In this document: positions 14,526-23,764 of the stretch, piece after piece | Numbering within the stretch: position 1 is the stretch's first letter | Layout of the letters: every line of letters begins with the position of its first letter | Assembly (NCBI GenBank): GCA_039935015.1 | Contig: JBDTLC010000050.1 | Coordinates: forward strand, 1 to 31,721 | Direction: 5' to 3' | DNA length: 31,721 nucleotides | Source of the DNA: Paralcaligenes sp039935015 | Lineage (GTDB): Bacteria > Pseudomonadota > Gammaproteobacteria > Burkholderiales > Burkholderiaceae_B | Notes under the pieces: model-generated | The model's input: the letters and a program-made list of their open reading frames with translations, nothing else | What the model was told of the DNA's origin: nothing | Database searches by the model: none | Program-made: the position numbers and the translations under genes

Positions 14526-15758
14526 TTACACCGATTGGCGTATGAACGCTGCTATTTTAGGACATATCGTTTCGCGCCAACGGCTTCCCGAGAAAATGCC
14601 GTAGTGGCCACAGCCCAGTGCCGTGTAGTGTTGTTTGCGATCACGGCTGATACCGCGGCACAGAGTTTGCGCGGCGCGGGTCTGCCCCTGGCCCGAGATA
14701 TCGTCAAGCTCGCCTTCAATCGTCAGCAAGGCCACAGTGCTGATGTCGGCTGGGTTGACTCGCTGGCCATCGATTTCCCACGTACCCGATGGCAATTGAT
14801 GTTCCTGGAAAACGGTTTTGATGGTATCGAGGTAAAACTCGGCGGGCATGTCCATGACGGCGTTGTATTCGTCGTAAAAGCGGCGGTGCGCTTCGGCGTC
14901 GCTGTCGTCGCCTTTGACCAGATGCTGGTAGAACTCGTAGTGCGAGCGCAGATGCCGATCGGGGTTCATGGCCATGAACCCGGCATGTTGCAAGAACCCT
15001 GGATAGACCAGCCGTCCGGAACCCGGAAAGCGAGTAGGCACATGCTGAATTAAATTGTCTTCGAACCACGAATAGGGGTGGGTGGTGGCCAGGCGGTTGA
15101 CCTGTGTGGGCGACTGGCGCGGGTCGATGGGGCCTCCCATCATGACCATGCTGCGCGGCAGACAAGGATCTTTGTTGGTGGCCATAAGCGAAATGGCAGC
15201 CAAAACAGGTACCGTAGGCTGGCAAACCGAAATGACGTGAACGTCTGGGCCCAGGAAACGAATGAATTCTTGCACATACTTGACGTAGTCGTTCAGGTGG
15301 AAAGGGCCCGCCGTTGTTGGCACCATTCGGGCGTCGATCCAATCGGTTATGTACACATTGTGCTCGGGTAACAGCGCGCGCACAGTATCACGCAGCAGCG
15401 TGGAATGGTGCCCTGAAAGCGGCGCTACCAATAGCACTGTCGGGTCTGGCCGGGTTTTGGCGGGGAGCTGGCGCTTGAAGTGCAGCAACTGGCAAAAGGG
15501 CTTGTCCATCACCGCGTGAATGCTGGTGGGTACGGCTCGGTTCGCAATTTGCGTTGAGTCGATGTCCCATTGCGGCTTTTCGTAATCTTTGCCCAAACGG
15601 TGAACGAACTCGTAGCTCGCAGCGAGTTGCCGCGACAGCGGCATATACGCAAATGGGCTGTATGGGTGAGAGAACAGTTGCGAGCCGGAATTGGTAAAGG
15701 CGGCAAGTGGGGTCAGAAAGGACCGTTGAAGCTCGTGTAACTGGTACAACATGGACAT
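14526..15758 (-). CDS. phaZ: Intracellular polyhydroxybutyrate depolymerase
   Basis: The protein has 410 residues from the ATG at 15758, chosen because GAGAGGGG precedes it and because the family begins at M-LYQLHEL; a second ATG lies 6 bases on. The fold is alpha/beta hydrolase. Seen are VAPLSGHHSTLLRDTVRALL (oxyanion region), YITDWIDARMVP, FHLNDYV, a lipase-like box VISVCQPTVPVL with nucleophile C179 in place of serine, GELDDISGQGQT (acid region) and CGHYGIFSGSRW (catalytic histidine). This is the cysteine-type PhaZ that mobilises stored PHB in the cytoplasm in Ralstonia and Bordetella relatives. No PHB synthase gene is in the window. It is followed by a strong hairpin terminator. Confidence 0.92.
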   Translation of the reverse strand: MSMLYQLHELQRSFLTPLAAFTNSGSQLFSHPYSPFAYMPLSRQLAASYEFVHRLGKDYEKPQWDIDSTQIANRAVPTSIHAVMDKPFCQLLHFKRQLPAKTRPDPTVLLVAPLSGHHSTLLRDTVRALLPEHNVYITDWIDARMVPTTAGPFHLNDYVKYVQEFIRFLGPDVHVISVCQPTVPVLAAISLMATNKDPCLPRSMVMMGGPIDPRQSPTQVNRLATTHPYSWFEDNLIQHVPTRFPGSGRLVYPGFLQHAGFMAMNPDRHLRSHYEFYQHLVKGDDSDAEAHRRFYDEYNAVMDMPAEFYLDTIKTVFQEHQLPSGTWEIDGQRVNPADISTVALLTIEGELDDISGQGQTRAAQTLCRGISRDRKQHYTALGCGHYGIFSGSRWRETICPKIAAFIRQSV

Positions 15759-16024
15759 GAGTAAAGCCCCTCTCGCGAATTTTGCTTTTAGTCTGAGGCC
15801 AGCCTGAATCGACATGAGTCTGGCTGATCTGCAGCAGTTGGCCACCTTAAGTAAACAAGGTTACAAAAGCCGTATAGTTATTAGCTAATCACAAAATTCA
15901 AAGGATTACCAGAAGTTTCCGGGTATCGAAATCCCTTAAAGAGCCGCGCAGTAATGGGCGAGGAGTGGCTTATGTGTTGCGGCGTTGCAACAGAAATGCC
16001 TGGCCGCCGATTTGTACGCCGAAT

Positions 16025-16348
16025 TCAGCGCTCGAGATACTTCAGCTTGCCTTCGACGCCATTCCATTGGTCGGCGTCTTCAGGAGGCTTTTTGGATCGG
16101 TTGATAGTGGGTAGGCCGGGCGACAAGTCGGCATTCATTTGAATGAACGCCAGCTGATCCTGAGGTACGTCTTCTTCGGCAAATATAGCATTGGCCGGGC
16201 ATTCCGGGACGCAGACGGCGCAGTCTATGCATTCGTCGGGGTCTATCATTAAATAGTTGGGACCCTCGCGAAAGCAGTCTACCGGACATACGTCGACGCA
16301 GTCGGTAAATTTGCATTTAATACAGTTTTCGGTGACAACATGGGTCAT
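16025..16348 (-). CDS. fdxA: Seven-iron ferredoxin FdxA (3Fe-4S/4Fe-4S)
   Basis: The protein has 107 residues from the ATG at 16346-16348; an earlier in-frame start is rejected because the family begins MTHVVTENCIKC. It closely resembles Azotobacter ferredoxin I: CIKCKFTDCVDVCPVDCF, then REGPNYLMIDPDECIDCAVC with VPECPANAIF, and a C-terminal tail ending KGKLKYLER-like (GVEGKLKYLER). The cysteines fit one 3Fe-4S and one 4Fe-4S cluster. It is a low-potential electron carrier in the cytoplasm. It stands alone, with 266 bases before phaZ and about 300 before divergent pncB. Confidence 0.96.
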   Translation of the reverse strand: MTHVVTENCIKCKFTDCVDVCPVDCFREGPNYLMIDPDECIDCAVCVPECPANAIFAEEDVPQDQLAFIQMNADLSPGLPTINRSKKPPEDADQWNGVEGKLKYLER

Positions 16349-16529
16349 TCGGGACTCTCGCTTCGATCTTTGCAATGGTGCTACAGAACGATTTTACCTA
16401 ATTAGCCATGCACCGCGCGGATTGACCAGTCGGGTCGGCTGGTCTTTGGCCCGGGCGATGTTGTGATGGGTGGCGGCAGCGGGTGGGTTCTGGTGGGTGA
16501 TCCCTGGCCTTGTAACAGCACACAGCCAT

Positions 16530-16553
16530 GTAGAGGCACCTCTTGTGGGTGCC
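16530..16553 (+). repeat. REP-like hairpin, copy 5
   Basis: The head GTAG (16530-16533) plus A is followed by GGCACCTCTTGTGGGTGCC (16535-16553). It lies in the fdxA-pncB divergent gap, between two imperfectly complementary G-rich and C-rich stretches: GGGTGGGTTCTGGTGGGTGA (16481-16500) and TCACCCCACCTAACCACCC (16563-16581). The gap could therefore fold into one larger branched hairpin. Confidence 0.75.
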
Positions 16554-16645
16554 ATAAAACGTTCACCCCACCTAACCACCCACACGGCCGAGGTCAACAT
16601 AAGGCCGGGGTGTGCTATGGTAGCTAAAACCATTTTTGCATCGCG

Positions 16646-17821
16646 ATGATAATCACCTCGTTACTCGATACTGATCTCTACAAGTTCTCCATGATGCAAG
16701 TGGTGTTGCATCATTTCCCGGCCGCGCAGGTTGAGTATCGGTATAAATGTCGCAATCCGGGCATTAATGTGGCCATTTATCTGGATGAAATCCGCGCTGA
16801 AATACATGGCTTATGCCAGCTTCGCTTTACCGACGAAGAACAAAAATACCTGCGAGGGTTGCGCTTTATCAAAAGCGATTTTGTAGATTTTCTGGGGTTA
16901 TTCCACTTGCCTGAAAAGTGCATTGTGGTCTCCGAGAGTGCCATACCCGGCGAAATCGAAATTTGCGTTAAAGGGCCGTGGCTGCATACGATATTGTTTG
17001 AGATCCCCGTTCTGGCGATTGTCAATGAGGTGTATTTTCGCAACGAGTGTCGGCAGCCAGACTGGGTTGAGGGGCGTAAACGCCTGCAATCCAAGATGCA
17101 CCTGGTGACCGATGATCCGGCGATGGCCGAGTTTCGGGTGGCCGAGTATGGCACTCGCCGCCGTTTCTCAAAGAAGTGGCACGAAGAAGTCATGACCACC
17201 ATGAGACAACAGATGGGCCCGAATTTCGCCGGCACCAGCAATGTCTGGCTGGCCATGCTCCATGGTGTGACGCCTCTAGGTACGATGGGCCATGAGTACC
17301 TGCAGGCTTGCCAGGCGCTGGGACCTAGGCTGCGCGATTCACAGGTTTTTGCGCTGGAAGTATGGGCTAAAGAATATCGCGGCGACCTAGGTATTGCGTT
17401 GTCGGATGTCTATGGCATGGACGCGTTTTTACGCGATTTCGATATGTATTTCTGCAAGCTCTTCGATGGCGCGCGCCACGATTCCGGTGACCCCTTCGTA
17501 TGGGGTGAACGGCTGCTGGCCCACTACGCGGCCAATCGGGCCGATCCGCGCACCAAAACGCTGGTCTTTTCCGATAGTTTGACCATTCCGCGTGCGATTG
17601 AGCTGGCGCGCCGCTTTGCTGGCCGTTGCAAGGTGTCATTTGGGATAGGCACCAACCTGACCAATGATCTGGGGCACGAGCCTTTGCAAATTGTCATGAA
17701 GATGGTTCGTTGTAATGACCAGCCTGTGGCCAAGGTATCGGATGCGCCGGAAAAAACCATGTGCGACGACGCGGCTTATTTGGCTTATTTGCGGCAAGTG
17801 TTTAAACTGCCCCCCGCCTGA
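16646..17821 (+). CDS. pncB: Nicotinate phosphoribosyltransferase
   Basis: The protein has 391 residues and begins MIITSLLDTDLYKFSMMQVV, the family N-terminus. Key parts are the EYGTRRRFSKKWHEEVM helix, GTSNVWLAMLHGVTPLGTMG with H215 in the GHEYLQA segment (the phosphorylated-histidine region), MDAFLRDFDMYF, RHDSGDPFVWGERLL and FGIGTNLTND. It makes nicotinate mononucleotide from nicotinate and PRPP with ATP hydrolysis, the salvage entry to NAD. No Shine-Dalgarno sequence is obvious before the ATG. The transcript may be leaderless or short. The Rid gene follows after 30 bases. Confidence 0.97.
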   Translation: MIITSLLDTDLYKFSMMQVVLHHFPAAQVEYRYKCRNPGINVAIYLDEIRAEIHGLCQLRFTDEEQKYLRGLRFIKSDFVDFLGLFHLPEKCIVVSESAIPGEIEICVKGPWLHTILFEIPVLAIVNEVYFRNECRQPDWVEGRKRLQSKMHLVTDDPAMAEFRVAEYGTRRRFSKKWHEEVMTTMRQQMGPNFAGTSNVWLAMLHGVTPLGTMGHEYLQACQALGPRLRDSQVFALEVWAKEYRGDLGIALSDVYGMDAFLRDFDMYFCKLFDGARHDSGDPFVWGERLLAHYAANRADPRTKTLVFSDSLTIPRAIELARRFAGRCKVSFGIGTNLTNDLGHEPLQIVMKMVRCNDQPVAKVSDAPEKTMCDDAAYLAYLRQVFKLPPA

Positions 17822-17851
17822 TTTAATTCCTTAACCTATACGGAGTGCACA

Positions 17852-18202
17852 ATGAGCGATATCAAACGCGTAAACGTCGGCAAACGCATGTCGGACATGA
17901 CCATTTTCAATGGAATTGCCTATCTGGCCGGGCAAGTGGCCGATGACTCTGCTTTAGATATGCAAGGCCAAACCCGTCAGGTTCTAGAGACCATCGATCG
18001 TTTGCTGGCCGAAGCGGGCACCGACAAGACACGTATTTTGCGCGCGCAGATTTTCGTGGCCAATATTGCCGAGTTTGCCAATATGAACAAGGCTTGGGAC
18101 GCCTGGGTGCCGGCCGGGCATACCCCCGCGCGTGCGACGGTTGAGGCGCGCCTGGCCGGCCCCGATTACAAAGTTGAAATTGTGGTGACGGCGGCGCTGT
18201 AG
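17852..18202 (+). CDS. RidA-superfamily protein, YoaB-like subgroup
   Basis: The protein has 116 residues; its ATG follows CGGAG. Chorismate-mutase-like Rid fold: MTIFNGIAYLAGQVADD, a central TRQVLETIDRLLAEAG helix, AQIFVANIAEFANMNKAWDAW, then TPARATVEARL and YKVEIVVTAAL. The substrate-carboxylate arginine R94 and E109 are kept, while the cysteine next to the arginine in classical RidA is threonine here. The block MNKAWDAWVPAGHTPARATV closely resembles E. coli YoaB. Rid proteins hydrolyse reactive enamines or imines, but YoaB-type substrates are not settled. It probably shares the pncB transcript and is cytoplasmic. Confidence 0.9.
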   Translation: MSDIKRVNVGKRMSDMTIFNGIAYLAGQVADDSALDMQGQTRQVLETIDRLLAEAGTDKTRILRAQIFVANIAEFANMNKAWDAWVPAGHTPARATVEARLAGPDYKVEIVVTAAL

Positions 18203-18259
18203 TTGACCGGATCGCTGGTGTTCGCTGCGGACGACGAGCGATCTTTCTGATTTTTATCG

Positions 18260-20497
18260 ATGTGCGCAGTGGCCGCTATGTCTACGAACGCTTCTTTTGC
18301 TGACGATACGCCGCCGTTTGACGCGGGCTGGCGCGAGCAGGTCTGCGCCGATCTCGACGAATCCGGGCGGGCACTGATCGAGCGCACCGTGGCTTGGGTT
18401 CGCACGCCCCTCAAGGGGCTGCAGGCCAGCACAGGTGAGCCTCTGGCCGAGCACAGCGCGGCGGTGGTGCGCTTGCTATCTGATATGGGCACAGACGTGG
18501 TGACTCGCGCCAGCGCGCTGCTGACCGTTTTGCCGGTGGATTCATCAACGTCGGCGGCCGGCGCCCGGCAAGATCCTATGCTTAAGGCTTTTGGCGCCGA
18601 GGTTGTCTCATTGGTTCAGGGTACACGTGCGCTGTTGCGCCTGAGTCATTTTGCTGGCCAGTCCAGTGATGCCTCGGCAGCGGGCGGTGACCAGAAAGAA
18701 ATGCAGCGCAAGATGTTGCTGGCTATGGCCGCCGACCTGCGCATTGTATTGATGCGCCTGGCCTCGCGTTTGCAGTCTCTGCGCTGGCATGCCAGTTCAA
18801 AAACACCGTGCCCGCTGGCGTTTGCACGTGAAACGATGGAGCTTTATACGCCGCTGGCCAATCGTCTGGGTATATGGCAACTTAAATGGGAAATGGAAGA
18901 TCTGGCATTTCGCTTCCTGGAGCCTGATACCTATAGGGCGATAGCCCGTCAGCTTGAGGAAAAACGGGTACAGCGGGAAGCCTTTATTGCCGATGCGGTG
19001 ACCCAATTGCAGGTTGCGCTGAAAGACTCGCATATTGCTGCGCAGGTGTCGGGGCGGCCCAAGCATATTTATAGTATCTGGAACAAGATGCAAAGTAAGC
19101 ATCTGGCGTTTAACCGTCTGTTTGATTTGCGTGCCCTGCGGGTCATTGTTGAAGATGAACGCAGCTGCTATGCGGTTCTGGCGATCGTCCATGCGCTGTG
19201 GGCGCCTGTGTCGGACGAATTCGACGACTATATCTCGCGTCCCAAGGCCAACGGCTACCGTTCGCTGCATACGGTCGTGGCCGATGCAGAGAGCAAACCT
19301 TTTGAAATCCAGATCCGTACCCGCGAAATGCACCAGTTCGCCGAATATGGAATGGCGGCCCACTGGCGTTATAAAGAGGCGGGAGTTCGTGGCGGCGAGC
19401 AGATGGCCGCCAGCGGCTACGATAAAAAGCTCGCTTGGATGCGTCAATTGTTGGCCTGGGACAAGACGGGCACTCCGGCGCCCGAGCCTACGGCCGGCGA
19501 TGCATCGGCGGATCGCATCTATGTCATGACGCCGCAGGCGCGAGTCATTGAGTTGCCCGCGGGCGCAACGCCGGTCGATTTTGCTTATTACCTGCATACC
19601 GATCTGGGGCATCGCTGCCGTGGAGCGCGGGTAGATGGACAAATGGTGCCTCTGTTGACGCAGCTATCCACCGGACAAACCGTGGAAATCATTGCGGCCA
19701 AGGCAGGGGGGCCTTCGCGCGATTGGCTCAATCCTCAGCTGGGGTTCCTGGCCAGCCCGCGTTCGCGCGCCAAGGTGCGTGCCTGGTTCAATGCGGTCGA
19801 GTTGCAGCAGCGTATCGCGGCGGGTCAGGCCTTAGTTGAAAAAGAATTGCAGCGCTTGGGTAAAACGGCTATTAATTTGGAGCATCTGGCGCAACAGCTG
19901 GATTTTGCGCGCGCTGATGATCTGTACATCGCCGTGGCCAAGGAAGAGTTCAGCCTGCGTCAGATCGACTATGTGCTTAGGGCCCCAGCGGCTGAGTCTG
20001 TGGTGCCTGTTACGCACGTGGCCTCGCCCAGCGGCGCAGCGAGTGCGGTGAAAACCGGCAAGAGCGGAGTTCTGGTGGTGGGTGTCGATTCTCTGATGAC
20101 CCAGCTGGCGCGCTGTTGCCGCCCCGCGCCTCCTGATCGGATCGCGGGGTTCGTGACGCGTGGGCGAGGCGTCTCCATACATCGACACGATTGTCCGTCT
20201 TACATGGCATTGACTGTCAGTCAGCCCGAGCGCGTGATCGAAGTAGATTGGGGCGATACGGGCGATACGGTGTATCCCGTCGATATCAGCATACGAGCGC
20301 AAGAGTCTCCGGGCCTGCTGCATGATCTGTCTGAGGTTTTCGCCCGTCTGCGTTTAAGTGTGGTGGGCATCAACACGCAAAGCCGCCGCTCGCTTGCTCA
20401 TATGATTTTCACCGTCGAGGTAAAAAGCGGCGAACAAATTGTCCGCGCATTGGCCGCCTTAAACGAGATCGCGGGTGTAACGGCGAGCCGCCATTGA
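18260..20497 (+). CDS. relA: Monofunctional (p)ppGpp synthetase RelA
   Basis: The protein has 745 residues. The N-terminal hydrolase-like domain is degenerate: the metal-binding HD motif is missing, and TVLPVDSSTSAAG stands where LLHDVVEDT would be. The synthetase has GRPKHIYSIWNKM (265-277), FDLRALRVIV, and the EFDD form (320-323) of the acidic/basic switch that marks monofunctional RelA, then YISRPKANGYRSLHT and EIQIRTREMHQFAEYGMAAHW. TGS is at about 418-480, the CC motif (C619-C620) and HRHDCP are in the zinc-finger region, and ACT is at about 672-745. It makes pppGpp on ribosomes stalled with uncharged tRNA. The start may be the ATG at 18260 or 18278; neither has a good ribosome site. Confidence 0.96.
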   Translation: MCAVAAMSTNASFADDTPPFDAGWREQVCADLDESGRALIERTVAWVRTPLKGLQASTGEPLAEHSAAVVRLLSDMGTDVVTRASALLTVLPVDSSTSAAGARQDPMLKAFGAEVVSLVQGTRALLRLSHFAGQSSDASAAGGDQKEMQRKMLLAMAADLRIVLMRLASRLQSLRWHASSKTPCPLAFARETMELYTPLANRLGIWQLKWEMEDLAFRFLEPDTYRAIARQLEEKRVQREAFIADAVTQLQVALKDSHIAAQVSGRPKHIYSIWNKMQSKHLAFNRLFDLRALRVIVEDERSCYAVLAIVHALWAPVSDEFDDYISRPKANGYRSLHTVVADAESKPFEIQIRTREMHQFAEYGMAAHWRYKEAGVRGGEQMAASGYDKKLAWMRQLLAWDKTGTPAPEPTAGDASADRIYVMTPQARVIELPAGATPVDFAYYLHTDLGHRCRGARVDGQMVPLLTQLSTGQTVEIIAAKAGGPSRDWLNPQLGFLASPRSRAKVRAWFNAVELQQRIAAGQALVEKELQRLGKTAINLEHLAQQLDFARADDLYIAVAKEEFSLRQIDYVLRAPAAESVVPVTHVASPSGAASAVKTGKSGVLVVGVDSLMTQLARCCRPAPPDRIAGFVTRGRGVSIHRHDCPSYMALTVSQPERVIEVDWGDTGDTVYPVDISIRAQESPGLLHDLSEVFARLRLSVVGINTQSRRSLAHMIFTVEVKSGEQIVRALAALNEIAGVTASRH

Positions 20498-20634
20498 GGC
20501 TCACAAGATGGTCGGCTGGGACAGACGGTGTTGCACTGTTAAAATGCTAGATTGAATTTAAAACTTGTGGCCGGCTGGCGCCGGAACATGCTGTTGTAAT
20601 TTCGTTTCTGACGGAATAACCTGAGAGCGCTCCT

Positions 20635-21834
20635 TTGAAACCATATACCTTGCCCGATAGCCATGGACACTTTGGCCGTTACGGCGGTTCTTTTGTCGCC
20701 GAAACCCTGGTGCATGCCCTTGATGAGTTGCGCGAGGCGTATGACAAGTATCGGGTCGACCCCGACTTTCAGAACGAGTTTGCTTACGAGATGAAGCATT
20801 TTGTGGGACGGCCCAGCCCGGTCTATCATGCGCGGCGCTGGTCCGAAAGGCTGGGCGGGGCGCAAATCTGGTTCAAGCGCGAAGACTTGAATCACACCGG
20901 TGCACATAAGATCAATAATTGCATAGGGCAAATTCTGCTTGCGCGACGCATGGGTAAGCCGCGCATTATCGCCGAGACCGGCGCAGGCCAGCACGGTGTG
21001 GCGACCGCCACTGTTGCGGCGCGCTATGGCCTTGAGTGCGTGGTCTACATGGGTAGCGAAGATGTGCGCCGTCAAGCTTCCAATATGTATCGCATGAAGC
21101 TGCTTGGAGCGACGGTAGTGCCAGTCGAGTCTGGCTCGCGCACGCTTAAGGATGCGCTCAATGAAGCGATGCGCGATTGGGTCACTAATGTTGAAAACAC
21201 GTTTTATATTATCGGCACGGTGGCAGGGCCCCATCCTTATCCCATGATGGTGCGCGATTTCCAGTCGATCATAGGCACCGAGTGCCTGGAGCAAATGCCG
21301 GTCGATGCCGGCCGGCAGCCCGATTATGTGGTGGCCTCGGTGGGTGGCGGTTCTAACGCCATGGGCATTTTTTATCCGTACATCGAACACCAGGACGTAC
21401 AGCTGATCGGTGTCGAAGCCGCCGGCGAGGGCCTGGAGACGGGCCGTCATGCCGCATCGCTTAATGCGGGTGCCGTGGGAGTGCTCCATGGCAACCGGAC
21501 CTACGTCATGCAAGACGAGAACGGCCAGATTCAGGAGACTCATTCTATTTCGGCCGGGTTAGATTACCCGGGCGTGGGGCCCGAACATGCCTGGCTGAAA
21601 GACAGCGGCCGTGCCCAGTATGTCAGCGTGACCGACGATGAGGCGCTGGCGGCCTTTCACGATTGTTGCCGCACGGAAGGCATCATGCCGGCGCTGGAGT
21701 CGGCACACGCCATTGCTTACGCGGTGCGCATGGCGCCCGGATTGGCCAAAGACAAGATCATTTTGCTTAATTTGTCGGGCCGTGGTGACAAAGACATGCA
21801 TACGGTCGCCGAATTTAGCGGTATAAGCCTGTAA
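20635..21834 (+). CDS. trpB: Tryptophan synthase beta subunit
   Basis: The protein has 399 residues. It begins with TTG (20635-20637), because the family N-terminus MKPYTLPDSHGHFGRYGGSF starts there and no ATG is near. The PLP lysine is K92 in GAHKINNCIGQILLARRMGK, ETGAGQHGVATAT is the substrate loop, and GGGSNAMG (237-244) binds the PLP phosphate. It joins indole with serine to form tryptophan in complex with TrpA. It is followed by trpA after 19 bases. The usual upstream trpF is absent; relA precedes it with a 137-bp gap, so the promoter should be in that gap. The rare start may limit translation. Confidence 0.97.
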   Translation: MKPYTLPDSHGHFGRYGGSFVAETLVHALDELREAYDKYRVDPDFQNEFAYEMKHFVGRPSPVYHARRWSERLGGAQIWFKREDLNHTGAHKINNCIGQILLARRMGKPRIIAETGAGQHGVATATVAARYGLECVVYMGSEDVRRQASNMYRMKLLGATVVPVESGSRTLKDALNEAMRDWVTNVENTFYIIGTVAGPHPYPMMVRDFQSIIGTECLEQMPVDAGRQPDYVVASVGGGSNAMGIFYPYIEHQDVQLIGVEAAGEGLETGRHAASLNAGAVGVLHGNRTYVMQDENGQIQETHSISAGLDYPGVGPEHAWLKDSGRAQYVSVTDDEALAAFHDCCRTEGIMPALESAHAIAYAVRMAPGLAKDKIILLNLSGRGDKDMHTVAEFSGISL

Positions 21835-21853
21835 GAAGGAAGGACGTTACACC

Positions 21854-22726
21854 ATGAATTCCCCGATTGATCGACTCCAAGCCGCGTTTGCCAGAAGGGC
21901 CGGGCGAGCAGCTTTGATCCCGTACATTACTGCTGGCGACCCGTCGATAGCGGCTACGCCGCGCCTGATGCATGCGCTGGTAGAGGCCGGGGCTGATGTG
22001 GTCGAGCTGGGTGTGCCCTTTTCCGATCCCATGGCCGACGGTCCAGTGATTCAGCGTGCCGGCGATCGCGCGATTGCGCGCGGCGTCGGCTTGCGCCAAG
22101 TGCTTCAAATGGTGACTGAGTTTCGCCGTGGCGATACACACACGCCCGTTGTGTTGATGGGCTATGCGAACCCTATAGAGCGCATGGGGCAGATGGAGTT
22201 TGTCGCGGCGGCGCGGCAAGCTGGCGTCGATGGTGTCCTGGTCGTGGACTATCCACCCGAAGAGATTGGCGAGTTTGCGGCTGCACTGGGTGTGGCGGGC
22301 ATTGCACCAATTTTTCTGCTGGCCCCTACATCGAGCGAGGAGCGCATCAAGAGCGTGGCCCGCGTAGCGCGTGGTTATGTATATTATGTGTCGTTAAAGG
22401 GCGTAACCGGCGCTGGAAATCTCGATTGCGACGATGTGGCGCGTCATATAGCCGAAATTCGCCGTCATGTGTCGTTACCTGTTGGCGTGGGTTTTGGTAT
22501 ACGCGATGCGCAAAGTGCGCAGCGCCTGGCCAGTGTGGCAGATGCCGTTGTTATAGGCAGTAAGCTGATTGAAACCATCGAGGCCGCTGTTGCGGCCGCG
22601 ACGCCCGCCCATCAGTCGGCGCAAAGCACCTTGGCGGCCAACGAATACAGCGATGCGGCGGCCATAACGGCGGCGAAGACCTGGCTTGCCGGCATACGCC
22701 ATGCGCTCGACCAGGTGCAACGATAG
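21854..22726 (+). CDS. trpA: Tryptophan synthase alpha subunit
   Basis: The protein has 290 residues, somewhat longer than the usual 265-275 because of an alanine-rich C-terminal stretch (VAAATPAHQSAQSTLAANEY). The TIM-barrel motifs are ALIPYITAGDPS, VVELGVPFSDPMADGPVIQ with catalytic E51 and D62, GYVYYVSLKGVTGAGN, GVGFGIRDAQSA and ADAVVIGSKLIE. It cleaves indole-3-glycerol phosphate to indole, which is channelled to TrpB. It is preceded by GAAGGAAGGA. It lies between trpB and accD, the standard betaproteobacterial order. Confidence 0.97.
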   Translation: MNSPIDRLQAAFARRAGRAALIPYITAGDPSIAATPRLMHALVEAGADVVELGVPFSDPMADGPVIQRAGDRAIARGVGLRQVLQMVTEFRRGDTHTPVVLMGYANPIERMGQMEFVAAARQAGVDGVLVVDYPPEEIGEFAAALGVAGIAPIFLLAPTSSEERIKSVARVARGYVYYVSLKGVTGAGNLDCDDVARHIAEIRRHVSLPVGVGFGIRDAQSAQRLASVADAVVIGSKLIETIEAAVAAATPAHQSAQSTLAANEYSDAAAITAAKTWLAGIRHALDQVQR

Positions 22727-22789
22727 GCCCTCAGGACATAAGAACAACAGCTTCGATTAAAAGACGAACCTTATCAAAGGACTATATCA

Positions 22790-23671
22790 ATGAGCTGGCT
22801 CGAAAAAATTCTTCCTCCGCGCATCAACCGCAGCACGGATACGAGTGCACGCCGCGTTCCCGAAGGCTTGTGGGTCAAGTGTCCCTCCTGTGAATCTGTG
22901 CTGTATAACGAAGATTTGGCCGCCTCGCTGCATGTGTGCCCCAATTGCAGCCATCATATGCGTATTGGTTCCAGGGCGCGCATTGCCGCTTTGCTCGATT
23001 CCGAAGGCCGGGTGGAAATTGGGGGCAATATTTATCCGGTCGACCCGCTCAAATTCAAAGATACTCGCAAATATACCGAACGCGTGGCCGAAGCGACCAA
23101 GCACACCGAAGAATCCGAAGCGATGGTTGTCATGAGCGGCAGCATTCTGGCCGTGCCAGTGGTGCTGGCCTGTTTCGAGTTCGATTTCATGGGCGGATCG
23201 ATGGGGTCGGTCGTAGGCGAACGGTTTGCCCGCGGGGCTCAGGAAGCCATCAAGAATCGGACCCCGTTTATTTGCGTAGCGGCCTCGGGCGGAGCCCGCA
23301 TGCAGGAAAGTTTGTTTTCATTATTGCAAATGGCTAAGACCAATGCCATGCTGACTCGATTGGCAACGGCTGGTTTGCCCTTTATCAGTATTCTGACCGA
23401 CCCCACGATGGGTGGTGTGTCGGCCAGCTTTGCGTTTATGGGCGACGTGATCATCGCCGAACCCAAGGCACTGATTGGTTTTGCCGGGCCTCGCGTGATC
23501 GAGCAGACCGTGCGCGAGAAGCTGCCCGAGGGCTTTCAGCACTCCGAATTTCTGCTTGAAAAGGGTGCGATCGATATGGTGATCGATCGGCGCCAGATGC
23601 GTGTTGAGCTGGCGCATTTGCTGGCGCTTTTAACCCGGCAACCCGCAGATGTTGTCGCCACGCCGAATTAG
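22790..23671 (+). CDS. accD: Acetyl-CoA carboxylase carboxyltransferase subunit beta
   Basis: The protein has 293 residues. The N-terminal zinc ribbon has C31, C34, C50 and C53 (KCPSCESVLYNED and VCPNCSHHMRIG). The crotonase-like core shows DFMGGSMGSVVGERFARG, VAASGGARMQESLFSLLQM, TDPTMGGVSASFA, GFAGPRVIEQTVREKLPEGF and FLLEKGAIDMVI. With AccA it transfers CO2 from carboxybiotin to acetyl-CoA, the first step of fatty acid synthesis. It follows trpA by 63 bases. In many relatives folC follows; here a phosphoribosyltransferase-HAD fusion follows instead. Confidence 0.97.
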   Translation: MSWLEKILPPRINRSTDTSARRVPEGLWVKCPSCESVLYNEDLAASLHVCPNCSHHMRIGSRARIAALLDSEGRVEIGGNIYPVDPLKFKDTRKYTERVAEATKHTEESEAMVVMSGSILAVPVVLACFEFDFMGGSMGSVVGERFARGAQEAIKNRTPFICVAASGGARMQESLFSLLQMAKTNAMLTRLATAGLPFISILTDPTMGGVSASFAFMGDVIIAEPKALIGFAGPRVIEQTVREKLPEGFQHSEFLLEKGAIDMVIDRRQMRVELAHLLALLTRQPADVVATPN

Positions 23672-23701
23672 CTGGCTCATCGGTTGGCGGGCACGTATTT
23701 G

Positions 23702-23725
23702 TTAGTGGCGCTCCCTGTGGGTGAC
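23702..23725 (+). repeat. REP-like hairpin, copy 6 (degenerate)
   Basis: The head TTAG (23702-23705, GTAG with one change) plus T is followed by GGCGCTCCCTGTGGGTGAC (23707-23725). It keeps the 19-base length and the CTGTGGGTG side, but the arms no longer match perfectly. It lies between accD and the PRTase-HAD gene. Confidence 0.5.
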
Positions 23726-23764
23726 ATCCATCGGCCGTCCATTTGAAAGACAGGATTTAAGCCC

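Noticed and set aside
16394..16633. Small minus-strand ORF between fdxA and pncB
   Set aside because: It covers the REP-like hairpin and flanking inverted repeat, and its translation is low-complexity without a recognisable family.
20539..21543. 334-codon minus-strand ORF over trpB
   Set aside because: Shadow of trpB, whose active-site motifs are unmistakable; the antisense protein resembles no family.
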